Shown here: positions 52,580 through 61,003 of the stretch, one piece after another
Numbering within the stretch: position 1 is the stretch's first letter
Layout: the number at the start of each line of letters is the position of its first letter
From: Eubacteriales bacterium
GTDB taxonomy: Bacteria; Bacillota; Clostridia; Lachnospirales; Lachnospiraceae
NCBI GenBank assembly: GCA_030524715.1
Contig: JAUNGB010000009.1
Location: 24,238 to 88,237, forward strand
Reading direction: 5' to 3'
Length of the DNA: 64,000 bases
Translations under genes and position numbers: made by a program
The notes under the pieces: model-generated
Told to the model about the DNA's origin: nothing
Database searches by the model: none
What the model saw: only the letters and a program-made list of their open reading frames with translations

Positions 52580-53575
52580 ATGAGGAAGACAAAGAAATTA
52601 TTATCAATGTTACTAATAACAGCGATCTTGTGTATAGCATTCTCAATACCGGTTTTCTCGGCATCAACGAGAAAATGTTATACGATTACAAGTGGAAATA
52701 CTGCAGTATATAGTAATATGGCGTTAACGAACAAATACGGAACTATTTATGGATCCGATGAAATTATTGTAATTACAGTTACTGACAGATATACAAAAGT
52801 GACATATCCTATATCAGGTGGGAGGACGAAAACCGGATACATCAAAACCGGTGCCATTCTTACAGGGACAACGGGTCCTTCCTATACTGCAAAGGGAAAA
52901 ATCACAACATATCGCAGACCGGGAGGCTATGCTTATGGGTATGTGTCTTCGGGAGACCGTGTAACTGTTTTAGGTACCTATGGAAACTATGTACAGATTA
53001 AATATCCAGTCAGCTTTGGATACAAGTACGGGTTTATTACAAAAGAGAATGCGAATCGGTATATCTATGGCACAGTTAGTCCAAGGCCTGCTACACCCAC
53101 CGTTACGACTACGGCAAAATTAAGTTATGGCTTATATAAAAACAGCAAAGCTTACATCTCCTGTAAATTTGATGGATATACCACAACATCCGGAAGACAT
53201 GAGGGCATTGATTTTGTGTGTTATCAGAATGCGCCGGTATATTCACTGACAGAAGGCACAGTAGTACGTATACAATATGGATATAATGGTTCCAAGGGGC
53301 TGTCGACGATTGCAATTTACGATAGCTCTGCAAATAAAACGGTAATATATTTACATTCGAATCCACTTTTTCTGAGAGCAGGACAGAAGATTTATAAAGG
53401 ACAGCAGATTGCAACTCAGGGCTGGAGGGGTGTTTCAAGCTCCAGAGGATCTCATACACATGTTGAAGTGAGAAACGGGAAGCAAGGGTATGCAGCAAAA
53501 AGTGTGGGGGACTATAAATTGGATAATCCGAATCCTCAGTCATACTGGAATTCCAAGGGATATACAGTACAGTGA
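52580..53575 (+). CDS. Secreted M23 (LytM-type) peptidase with SH3-like domain
   Basis: A 331-residue exported protein; the start at 52580 follows GGGAGGAATAAGA, and an in-frame ATG seven codons earlier lacks a site. The signal peptide is RKTKKLLSMLLITAILCIAF ending near FSAS. SH3-like segments occur at about 35-160 (YGYVSSGDRVTVLGTYGNYV). The C-terminal M23 domain has zinc residues in RHEGIDF (HxxxD) and SHTHVEVRNG (HxH). It would cleave peptidoglycan cross-bridges or bind the wall. It ends just before a long terminator that separates it from the kinase cluster. Confidence 0.88.
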   Translation: MRKTKKLLSMLLITAILCIAFSIPVFSASTRKCYTITSGNTAVYSNMALTNKYGTIYGSDEIIVITVTDRYTKVTYPISGGRTKTGYIKTGAILTGTTGPSYTAKGKITTYRRPGGYAYGYVSSGDRVTVLGTYGNYVQIKYPVSFGYKYGFITKENANRYIYGTVSPRPATPTVTTTAKLSYGLYKNSKAYISCKFDGYTTTSGRHEGIDFVCYQNAPVYSLTEGTVVRIQYGYNGSKGLSTIAIYDSSANKTVIYLHSNPLFLRAGQKIYKGQQIATQGWRGVSSSRGSHTHVEVRNGKQGYAAKSVGDYKLDNPNPQSYWNSKGYTVQ

Positions 53576-53585
53576 TAGCATTGAA

Positions 53586-53599
53586 GGGCGAATCTTGAA
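53586..53599 (+). repeat. Dispersed GCGRGCGAGTCTTGAA motif, copy 6
   Basis: GGGCGAATCTTGAA, one substitution from the common core, ten bases after the M23 stop codon. Confidence 0.5.
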
Positions 53600-53628
53600 T
53601 TACAGAAGAAACAAAACGTGAAACATCA

Positions 53629-53671
53629 GGAAAGGAGCCGGCTATTAGAGATAATAGCCGGCTCCTTTTCC
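53629..53671 (+). terminator. Long hairpin terminator between M23 and PP2C genes
   Basis: AGCCGGCTATTA (53636-53647) pairs perfectly with TAATAGCCGGCT (53652-53663), extended by GGAAAGG and CCTTTTCC. It ends only 18 bases before the PP2C start codon, so it could also act as an attenuator of the downstream cluster. No separate promoter was evident between them. Confidence 0.8.
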
Positions 53672-53689
53672 ATAATGGAGTGTATAAGA

Positions 53690-54370
53690 ATGATAAAGCA
53701 GAGAAGTTTTTGTTATGCGGGAAGCTGTCATAATAACCTGATGGAATTTTGTCAGGATCAGACAGCTGTGAGGACAGACGGTGGAAAAAATACGGTTGTA
53801 CTTTGCGATGGAGCCGGGAATAGTTTATATGGCGGTATTGCTGCCAGAATCTGTGCAGAGACCATTGCAGAACATATGCAGAAAAATTTTGAAAAATATT
53901 TGTTTGAAGAAAGCGCGGCAGTAAAACGGGAAGTTATACAGAAGCTGCGCAGGGCACTGAGTGGGTATGCATGTGCTCATCATATTGATGAAAAAGCTCT
54001 CGCATCAACAATTTTAGCAGTAACAATGGATAACAATGGAAGATTTGCAGGGCTGCACTTGGGAGATGGGATTATTTTATGGAAAATTTCCGGCAGAAAG
54101 GATCTGGAAATTGTTTCCTCTCCGGAAAACGGGCTTGATGCCGGGAGTACATTTCTGACTATGAATTGCAAAATGTTTTACCATCTGAAGTTTTTTCGCT
54201 GGAGAAAACCAGAGGCGGAAAGAATTCTCCTGATAACAGACGGTATGTTTCCTATTTTATCTCAAATTTCCAATTCCTCCTTTGACGTTGGCAATGAAGC
54301 GGGTTTGCAGCAGTTGATACGGGAAAACCACCTTTTTGATGACTGCAGCTATGGGCTGCTGGAATTATAG
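53690..54370 (+). CDS. PP2C-type protein phosphatase
   Basis: A 226-residue metal-dependent phosphatase. ATG at 53690 is chosen because GGAG lies nine bases upstream and earlier in-frame starts fall inside the terminator. Metal-binding motifs run in PP2C order: QDQ (Asp23), LCDGAGN (Asp40), LHLGDG (Asp126), ITDGMF (Asp184) and DDCS (217-220). It is cytoplasmic, with no membrane segment. Clustered with two Ser/Thr kinases and FHA domains, it is the probable eraser of their phosphothreonine marks. Confidence 0.85.
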   Translation: MIKQRSFCYAGSCHNNLMEFCQDQTAVRTDGGKNTVVLCDGAGNSLYGGIAARICAETIAEHMQKNFEKYLFEESAAVKREVIQKLRRALSGYACAHHIDEKALASTILAVTMDNNGRFAGLHLGDGIILWKISGRKDLEIVSSPENGLDAGSTFLTMNCKMFYHLKFFRWRKPEAERILLITDGMFPILSQISNSSFDVGNEAGLQQLIRENHLFDDCSYGLLEL

Positions 54371-54476
54371 GAGGATATCCGGAAAGAAAAAGAACAGATA
54401 GATTATTATGAAAACATATGGTACTATATAGATAATTATAAAAGAATGAACGGAAAGGACCGGGAAATATCATACT

Positions 54477-55997
54477 ATGGAACATACTTTTTTTCAATAT
54501 AATAACAGTTTAACAAAACAGGCGGAAGCGTCTGCACATGAATGGGCGATGGAATTATCGAAGATGAGCGATTGGCTGATGGATGAAAGTCCTGTTACTA
54601 TAGTAGAGTATCTTAATAAAAAAGAAAATTTGTGTACGCCCGGCTATCTGATGAGACGCCAGATTCAGGAAAAATTTCATGAAATGCTGGAACAGGCGGT
54701 AAACACTTCCAGGACAGAATATAAAGATTTATTTATATGTGGGAATGTTGCCTGGTCTGAAGGATTAATTTCTGAATTGTCGAAATTGCTTTCCAAGGAG
54801 GAATTTTCCAAATCGGGCAAGCGGATTAAGGCCAGTGAGTGGGAAAAATGGCTGTCGGATATGCAGATACCATCCAAACGTGAACTGGCAATCAGGATTT
54901 CGTTTGCACTGGAAATGGATGATTTGACAACAACGAAATTTTTACTTGCCTGCGGGCATGAAGATTTAAGTGTGCGCAGCCCGCTGGATTATATTTGTCT
55001 GTTTTGCAGACAGTCAGCGTCTCTGAAAAAATGGGAAAAGGTGGAAGAGCTTTTAAAGAAATATGAATGCCGCTGTCATGAGAACACCACGGCAGAAACT
55101 TATGTCGTGCCTCGGTTGGGAATGACACAGCTAATGACCAATAACCTTTCAGAACTTGCAGCAGTACCCGAGTCCAGAATGGAAGAGAATCTGCTGGAAT
55201 ATATGTGCTCTTTGGAGCACGAATTTGTACATAAAAGTAAAAGCTCAAATCAATATCTTGCGGGATATTCCCTGCAGCGCAGGGCAGATCTGCTGGAATG
55301 GTTTCGATATTTTGTACGATTATATCCATATTATGAAGCCTATAAATACAGGGTGGGTGACGTATGGAGAAAGAGGGTTGAAATAGATGAGAACGGCATT
55401 CCCAATCTGCGAAGCTTAACGAGGGCAATGCTGGATTCTCATAACTGGGAATCCGTAGATTATGAGGATATCGGGTTAGAACCGAAAAGCAAAAGAAAAA
55501 GTACACATGACAGAAGTCCGTTTAATAAAGAGGTCTATCTTTTTTTTAAGGAGTATGAAAAGCACAATCGTCTAAAAACAATAGACAGAATTCTTGATTC
55601 TCCAGAGAATGCGGTTCCTGTGGAGCGAAAGGATATTTTACTGCTCTCGTATTTTTTTATTTCTGGTTTTTTACAAGCAGACGAGGAAATCAGAGAAGAG
55701 CTGTATCGCATGACAGAAGAGAATCCTCAGGGAAACCGGTTTACATTTATTCTGAAGGATGTTATCGGACAACTGGCTGATATTGCTGATGGAATGAACG
55801 AAGAGGATAATGATAAAGCCTATATTCAGTGTATAAATCAGCTTCTTGAAGCCTTTTCTTTTGAAGGATTTTATCCGCCGTTTATTATGGATCGTTTTGT
55901 TTTGCTTGCACTTATGGGAGAAGAAATCGGGGGTTTTGAGTCTCTGTCTGCCTGTATGTTGCGGGACGGATATTCCCATATGGAGGCTGAAGAATAA
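54477..55997 (+). CDS. Protein of unknown function in kinase/phosphatase cluster
   Basis: A 506-residue soluble, helix-rich protein with no recognised domain. Residues 132-178 (PSKRELAIRISFALEMDDL, TTKFLLACGHEDL, SPLDYICLFC) resemble a repeated regulatory helix bundle seen in uncharacterised Lachnospiraceae proteins. No signal peptide or membrane helix is present. It lies between the PP2C gene (106-base gap) and the FHA kinase gene (13-base gap). By position it could be a kinase substrate or a scaffold; nothing in the sequence proves this. Confidence 0.7.
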   Translation: MEHTFFQYNNSLTKQAEASAHEWAMELSKMSDWLMDESPVTIVEYLNKKENLCTPGYLMRRQIQEKFHEMLEQAVNTSRTEYKDLFICGNVAWSEGLISELSKLLSKEEFSKSGKRIKASEWEKWLSDMQIPSKRELAIRISFALEMDDLTTTKFLLACGHEDLSVRSPLDYICLFCRQSASLKKWEKVEELLKKYECRCHENTTAETYVVPRLGMTQLMTNNLSELAAVPESRMEENLLEYMCSLEHEFVHKSKSSNQYLAGYSLQRRADLLEWFRYFVRLYPYYEAYKYRVGDVWRKRVEIDENGIPNLRSLTRAMLDSHNWESVDYEDIGLEPKSKRKSTHDRSPFNKEVYLFFKEYEKHNRLKTIDRILDSPENAVPVERKDILLLSYFFISGFLQADEEIREELYRMTEENPQGNRFTFILKDVIGQLADIADGMNEEDNDKAYIQCINQLLEAFSFEGFYPPFIMDRFVLLALMGEEIGGFESLSACMLRDGYSHMEAEE

Positions 55998-56010
55998 AAG
56001 AGGAAAAAGT

Positions 56011-57834
56011 ATGAAAGGATATAAGGCTATGCAGGATCGAAGGCTTCCGCTGCCAGTAGGCACAAAGCTGTACTGCGAAAATGGAGAAGTCTATACAATT
56101 TTAGATGAAAAATGTCAATATGGAGGCAGTTCTCTGGTTTATTCTGCGTCCAGAAGCGGCAGCCGCCGCACGTTTGTTATTAAAGAATGTTTCCCTTTGA
56201 GTGAAAAATACCTATATACCAGAGACGAAAACGGTCTTGTCCGCCCTTCTGATAAAGACGATGAGGAAGCCGCATTTTATTTGGAAAAGTGCAGAAAGCA
56301 TATGCTAGAGGAATGTGAGATCGGGCAGATGATTGCGGATAAGAGCGGCCGTGTAATTGCACCTTGGGAGAAAACGCGGATTTCCCGACTTGTTTTTTGT
56401 GGAACAGTGTCCAATGCGGAACAGGGAATTTATATTGCAATGGAGCAGGTAAGTCAAAAGGGGTGTTTTCTTCAGGAAATATTGGAGGAATGTTCAAAAA
56501 CAAGATCTGTGCGGCACTTGCTGAGGGCCGGCGGACTGCCGGATATATTTACTGTTTCTCAGATTATGGAAGAGATTTTAAAAGCGCTGGATACAATTCA
56601 TAAGAGCGGATATATCTACGGCGATATCCAATCGGAAAATATTATTTTTTTAAGTCCGAGATTTGAACTGGGAGAAATCGGGACAGGTTATCTGTTTGAC
56701 TTTGGCTGCGCGAAGAAGCTTAAAGAGGATGGAAAAACAGAAGAGATTGCGAATCAGGAAATCTACAGTACTACTGGATATTGTCCGCCGGAAATAGTGC
56801 TGCATAACGACGGATATCTTCGGCTTACTCCAGCAGCTGATATTTTTTCTGCAGGCTGTCTGATGCTGTATTTGTTAAAGGGTATGCATTATAAATGGAT
56901 CAATGACAGCAGCCTGCCCATAACATTCCGGACAGCATATGTCAGCAATAAGGAACTCTCAAAAAGAGGCGGAAGTCCTGAGATTACCTCTTACATAAAT
57001 GAAATTTTAAAGCAGGCTTTGAATATCAGTCCTGATAGACGTTTTCAAGATGCCTGTGAAATGCTGGAGGCAATACAGGAACTAAAGGCATTGTGCAGAC
57101 CGGTTGCGTTAAAGAATATAGAAACGATATTAAACAGGCAGCGAAAACAGACAGAGGCTACGGAGGAAAGTGACAGTGCTGTTTATATTCTGGTACACAT
57201 TTCTGATGGCAGGGTATATCGTATTCATCGGAACATTACAAAAATAGGAAAGGGTGAAGACTGTGATATCGTGCTTTCCGCTGATACCGCGAGCAAAGTT
57301 CACGCTGTGCTGACAAGGGATGCGCGGGGAGTCCGTATTTATGATTCTCATTCTACAAATGGTACATTTGTAAATATGGATTCAATTGAGGGAATGGAAG
57401 ATGTTTTTTTGGGAAACAGCGCAGTGATTACACTGGCGGATGAGGAGTTTCTGTTTTTTTCGAATCCTCTGGCAGAATGGTATTTAAAGGAGAAAAGGCT
57501 TGCGTTTCTTTATTCTGAAGAAATGAAGGAATATAAAATATTGACTGAGAAAAAAATGCTTATAGGGAGATCAAATCCCTGGAAAAACGGAACCTTCAGC
57601 AGTAAAACGGTAAGCCGTAAGCATGGTGAAATCCAATACCAAAACGGACAATATTTCTTCAAAGTCAGTGATAAAGAGACACTGAACGGAACATTCTTAA
57701 ATACCAGTAAGGAAAGACTAAAACCTTCGCAGGAAATTATTTTACTGGACGGTGATGTTATTCGGATAGGAACATCCTGTCACATCAGATTCAGTATGAT
57801 GGAATTGGAAGAGGTACAGGCAAGATGCAAGTGA
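56011..57834 (+). CDS. Ser/Thr protein kinase with two C-terminal FHA domains
   Basis: A 607-residue protein starting at 56011 behind AGAGG; the frame is open upstream inside the previous gene. The kinase domain (about 15-365) has Lys58 (VIKECFP), catalytic loop YGDIQSEN (Asp205; Tyr replaces the HRD histidine) and FDFGCAK (Asp230). FHA1 (about 392-475) has IGKGEDCDI, where Lys replaces the usual Arg, with SHSTNGTF. FHA2 (about 508-595) is canonical: IGRS, SRKHGE, LNGTF. FHA2 should bind phosphothreonine, for example on the partner kinase. No membrane segment is seen. Confidence 0.9.
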   Translation: MKGYKAMQDRRLPLPVGTKLYCENGEVYTILDEKCQYGGSSLVYSASRSGSRRTFVIKECFPLSEKYLYTRDENGLVRPSDKDDEEAAFYLEKCRKHMLEECEIGQMIADKSGRVIAPWEKTRISRLVFCGTVSNAEQGIYIAMEQVSQKGCFLQEILEECSKTRSVRHLLRAGGLPDIFTVSQIMEEILKALDTIHKSGYIYGDIQSENIIFLSPRFELGEIGTGYLFDFGCAKKLKEDGKTEEIANQEIYSTTGYCPPEIVLHNDGYLRLTPAADIFSAGCLMLYLLKGMHYKWINDSSLPITFRTAYVSNKELSKRGGSPEITSYINEILKQALNISPDRRFQDACEMLEAIQELKALCRPVALKNIETILNRQRKQTEATEESDSAVYILVHISDGRVYRIHRNITKIGKGEDCDIVLSADTASKVHAVLTRDARGVRIYDSHSTNGTFVNMDSIEGMEDVFLGNSAVITLADEEFLFFSNPLAEWYLKEKRLAFLYSEEMKEYKILTEKKMLIGRSNPWKNGTFSSKTVSRKHGEIQYQNGQYFFKVSDKETLNGTFLNTSKERLKPSQEIILLDGDVIRIGTSCHIRFSMMELEEVQARCK

Positions 57835-57977
57835 GTGAGTTTCTTTTTTACGGCGGTATTGGGATAGTAGTCTGCTCTGTGATCGCATTTATTTTGTATT
57901 TTTATATTTCCCGAACAGTAAAAAAACGGCTGGACGAAGATTTGGATAAGGAATATGGTCCGGTAGAAGAAAAATAA
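57825..57977 (+). CDS. Small single-pass membrane protein, 50 residues
   Basis: It starts MQVSEFLFYGG, ends DKEYGPVEEK, and has one hydrophobic helix at about 8-28 (FYGGIGIVVCSVIAFILYFY) followed by a positive then acidic tail (SRTVKKRLDEDLDKE). The ATG lies inside the last codons of the FHA kinase gene (10-base overlap) with GAGG 12 bases upstream. Conserved overlap with its neighbours would support a real gene. It may anchor or regulate the kinases; the function is unknown. Confidence 0.6.
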   Translation: MQVSEFLFYGGIGIVVCSVIAFILYFYISRTVKKRLDEDLDKEYGPVEEK

Positions 57978-58038
57978 GAGAGCTTGCCAATGCAAAGGCA
58001 CAAAGCAGCTGTAGAATGATAAATGGGAGAAATACCTT

Positions 58039-60972
58039 ATGTCAGAAATTATAGGTTCTACATATAGAATCATCAGGGAAATTGGTTCCGGAGGCGGGGG
58101 AACGGTATATTTGGCTGAGCATGTCCGTGTTCATAACAGGGTTGTGCTGAAAGCTGATAAGAGAAGCTTAACTACTCCGCCGGAATCACTACGCCGTGAA
58201 GTGGATATTTTGAAGGAATTAAAACATGAACATATCCCAAAGGTATATGATTATTTTCCGGAAAAAGGACAGGTCTATACGGTCATGGAATATATAGAAG
58301 GGGAAAGTCTGGACAAACTTCTTGAAAGAGGTGAGAAGTTTACCCAGCCCCAGATTATTCAATGGGCAAAGCAGCTTCTGGATGCACTGGCTTATTTGCA
58401 CAGTTCAAAGCACGGAGAGTCGTCCGTGGGATATATTCATGCGGATATCAAACCTTCCAATCTTATCGTGGCACCCAATAGGGAACTGTTTTTAATAGAC
58501 TTTAATATAGCGCTTGCGTTAGGAGAAGATTATGTTGCCGCGGTCGGGAGCGCAGGTTATGCTTCGCCGGAGCATTATGGCAAGGATCGTTTTATGGATT
58601 GCGGTCGGGAGAATAACGCGGATGCGGCAGAGAACGGGAAGAATGCCACAGAAATTTTTTCGGGGGAAAGGGCGGCAATATTTATAGAAGGGGAGGATAC
58701 GGTTTTAAGTACAGTACCGGATACAGTTATAGATGAGGATACTGTGTTAGAAGAGGAAGAGAGAGGGGCAGAGGCAGGACAGGGGAAGAGGTTTTTGGGT
58801 CTGCTGGATGCACGTTCGGACATTTACAGCGTGGGAGCGACCTTATATCATCTTTTCAGCGGAAAGCGTCCCGCTAAGGATGCCAGAGAGGTCATCCCCC
58901 TTTCAGAGACAGACTATAATCCTCAGATTGTACGGATTATTAAGAAGGCAATGGAACCTGATCCAACGCTCAGATACCAGACAGCGGAAGAGATGGGAAA
59001 TGCTTTTCTTCATCTGCGCGACACAGACCCTCGGGCACTGCGTTATCATAGAAACTGTAAGATTGCCCGCATATTTTGCTCTGTTTGTCTGGGGTTAGGG
59101 ATTCTTGTTTCTTTTATCGGTTTAAAAAGAATACAAACCTTGGATAATTGGCTGAAATTGTGCGGATATTCAGAGAAAGCTCTGCAGGAAGGGGATTCTG
59201 CAAAGGCAGTTTCCTATGCACTTCAGGCCTTGCCATCAGAAAAGGCATTTGTAGTGCCGGCAGAGATTCCGGAAGCCCGGAAAGCTCTGACAGATGCATT
59301 GGGTGTATATGATCTGTCAGATGGGTATAAGCCTTATAAAACTGTAGAAATGCCGTCAGAACCTCTGGCGTTGCAGGTTTCGCCGGATGGAAAAACTGCA
59401 GCCTGTATCTACACAAATGCGGTTGCCGTATTTGAAACAGAGACAGGCCAGGTTCTTGACACGTTTTTGGCAGAGGAGTCTGCATTGGATGAAGTGGAAT
59501 ACTTAAATAATGACATTATTATTTATGCGGGGAATCAGGGAATCACCGCATATAATATAAAATCGAAAGAGCAGCTGTGGACGGGAAATCAAGCCACTTC
59601 TTTAAGTATTTCGGACGATGGGAAATATGTAGCTTCGGTATATAAGGACAACGATTTTGCCGAACTATATGATACATCCGACGGGGCGGTAAAAGCGAGA
59701 ATTCGTTTTGGGGGCAAGCATCAGAAAATAACGGTAAATGACAGCTTTGCCAATCCTAATGATAATTTATTTGAACTGAATGAGAATGGTTCATTGTTAG
59801 CAGTCAGTTTTTCTGACGGTTCCCTGCAGATCTTTAATCTGAAAGAGCCGGAAAACAACGTGGAGATTTTTGATGATACATCCGGCTATACCCATTTTGA
59901 AGGGGGATTTTATCAGAACTATTTTTCTTTTTCCGCATCTGATGCATCAGAATCCGTTTTTGTTATCATTGATACAGATACTTTGGAACAAACCTATGGT
60001 CTTAAATCCGAAAGTGTTTTTCATGTCCAGTCAGATGAAGAAGGAATTTTTGTAAATATGGATCATCTTCTGGTGAAAATCCACCCGGTAACCGAAGAAG
60101 AAACTCCTTTGGTTACCACCTCAGAAAATATCTGCAGTTTTGCCAGAAGTAAGACGCATACAATGATTGCAACGGATGATCAGATCATGTTCTTTGACAG
60201 GAATGCAAATTTGATATCACAGTATGATAAAGAATATGGAAACAATTTTATTCAAATAGCTGGTAAAATGGCATTGGCAGGAAGTGTGGATTCACCAGTC
60301 ATCCGGATTTTGAGTTATGAGGATCATTCGGAGGAAGAGATTTTTTCATATGATTTCTCATATGAGCATGATGAGGCGAGAATGAGCGCCGACGGGAAGA
60401 CACTCATGTTGTTCTCCTACACAGGATTCCGGATTTATGATCTCAATGGGACGCTCCTTTCGGAGGTTTTGGTGCCAAATGCGGATGAGGTCTACGATCA
60501 GCAGTACATCAGAAATGAAAAGGGTTCTTATCTTGAGATTACGTATAATGATGGGTTGGTCAGAAGCTATGATGGCTCAAATGGCAGATTCATAAAGAGC
60601 AAAAGAACAGAAATTCCGGATTTATCCCTGTATGAAGAATTTGAAACAGAAAACCTGCGTATAGAATCCCCTTTGCATGGTACGCCAAAGGTATATGATA
60701 AGGCATCAGACAAGTTCATTACAGAACTTGAGAGTGATGCATATCTTACTTATATTACGGAAATTGGAAGCTATATTGTTGCTCAATATATTACTTCGGA
60801 TGGCAGATTTTATGGATATTTAATGGATCAGAATTGTCGGAATCTGGCATATCTTCCCAATTTGTGTGATGTATTACCGGACAGGCTTCTGTTTGATTAT
60901 CCAACAGGCAGTATAAGAGCATCGAAAATATATGAACTGGATGAATTACGGAAAGTAGCGCAGAGTATGTGA
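58039..60972 (+). CDS. Transmembrane Ser/Thr kinase with propeller-like external region
   Basis: A 977-residue protein. The cytoplasmic kinase (1-335) has a Gly loop IGSGGGGTVY, Lys38, HADIKPSN (Asp136) and DFN (Asp154, replacing DFG). The peptide-binding segment SAGYASPEHYG is followed by a 70-residue acidic insert (185-254) with three DTV[LI] motifs before DARSDIYSVG. One membrane helix is at about 342-362. The outside part (about 370-977) is repeat-rich (LQVSPDGKTAACIY, LSISDDGKYVASVY, LLAVSFSDGSLQIF), consistent with a WD40/PQQ-like propeller. GGGAGAAA precedes the ATG. Confidence 0.9.
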   Translation: MSEIIGSTYRIIREIGSGGGGTVYLAEHVRVHNRVVLKADKRSLTTPPESLRREVDILKELKHEHIPKVYDYFPEKGQVYTVMEYIEGESLDKLLERGEKFTQPQIIQWAKQLLDALAYLHSSKHGESSVGYIHADIKPSNLIVAPNRELFLIDFNIALALGEDYVAAVGSAGYASPEHYGKDRFMDCGRENNADAAENGKNATEIFSGERAAIFIEGEDTVLSTVPDTVIDEDTVLEEEERGAEAGQGKRFLGLLDARSDIYSVGATLYHLFSGKRPAKDAREVIPLSETDYNPQIVRIIKKAMEPDPTLRYQTAEEMGNAFLHLRDTDPRALRYHRNCKIARIFCSVCLGLGILVSFIGLKRIQTLDNWLKLCGYSEKALQEGDSAKAVSYALQALPSEKAFVVPAEIPEARKALTDALGVYDLSDGYKPYKTVEMPSEPLALQVSPDGKTAACIYTNAVAVFETETGQVLDTFLAEESALDEVEYLNNDIIIYAGNQGITAYNIKSKEQLWTGNQATSLSISDDGKYVASVYKDNDFAELYDTSDGAVKARIRFGGKHQKITVNDSFANPNDNLFELNENGSLLAVSFSDGSLQIFNLKEPENNVEIFDDTSGYTHFEGGFYQNYFSFSASDASESVFVIIDTDTLEQTYGLKSESVFHVQSDEEGIFVNMDHLLVKIHPVTEEETPLVTTSENICSFARSKTHTMIATDDQIMFFDRNANLISQYDKEYGNNFIQIAGKMALAGSVDSPVIRILSYEDHSEEEIFSYDFSYEHDEARMSADGKTLMLFSYTGFRIYDLNGTLLSEVLVPNADEVYDQQYIRNEKGSYLEITYNDGLVRSYDGSNGRFIKSKRTEIPDLSLYEEFETENLRIESPLHGTPKVYDKASDKFITELESDAYLTYITEIGSYIVAQYITSDGRFYGYLMDQNCRNLAYLPNLCDVLPDRLLFDYPTGSIRASKIYELDELRKVAQSM

Positions 60973-61003
60973 AAATGCGAACGGACAAAAAGGAGAGAGA
61001 CAT

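Noticed and set aside
53690-60972. TerY-P triad or T6SS PppA/PpkA/Fha regulatory module
   Set aside because: No TerY-type VWA protein and no T6SS structural genes are visible; the VWA gene at 18 kb is far away and of another type.
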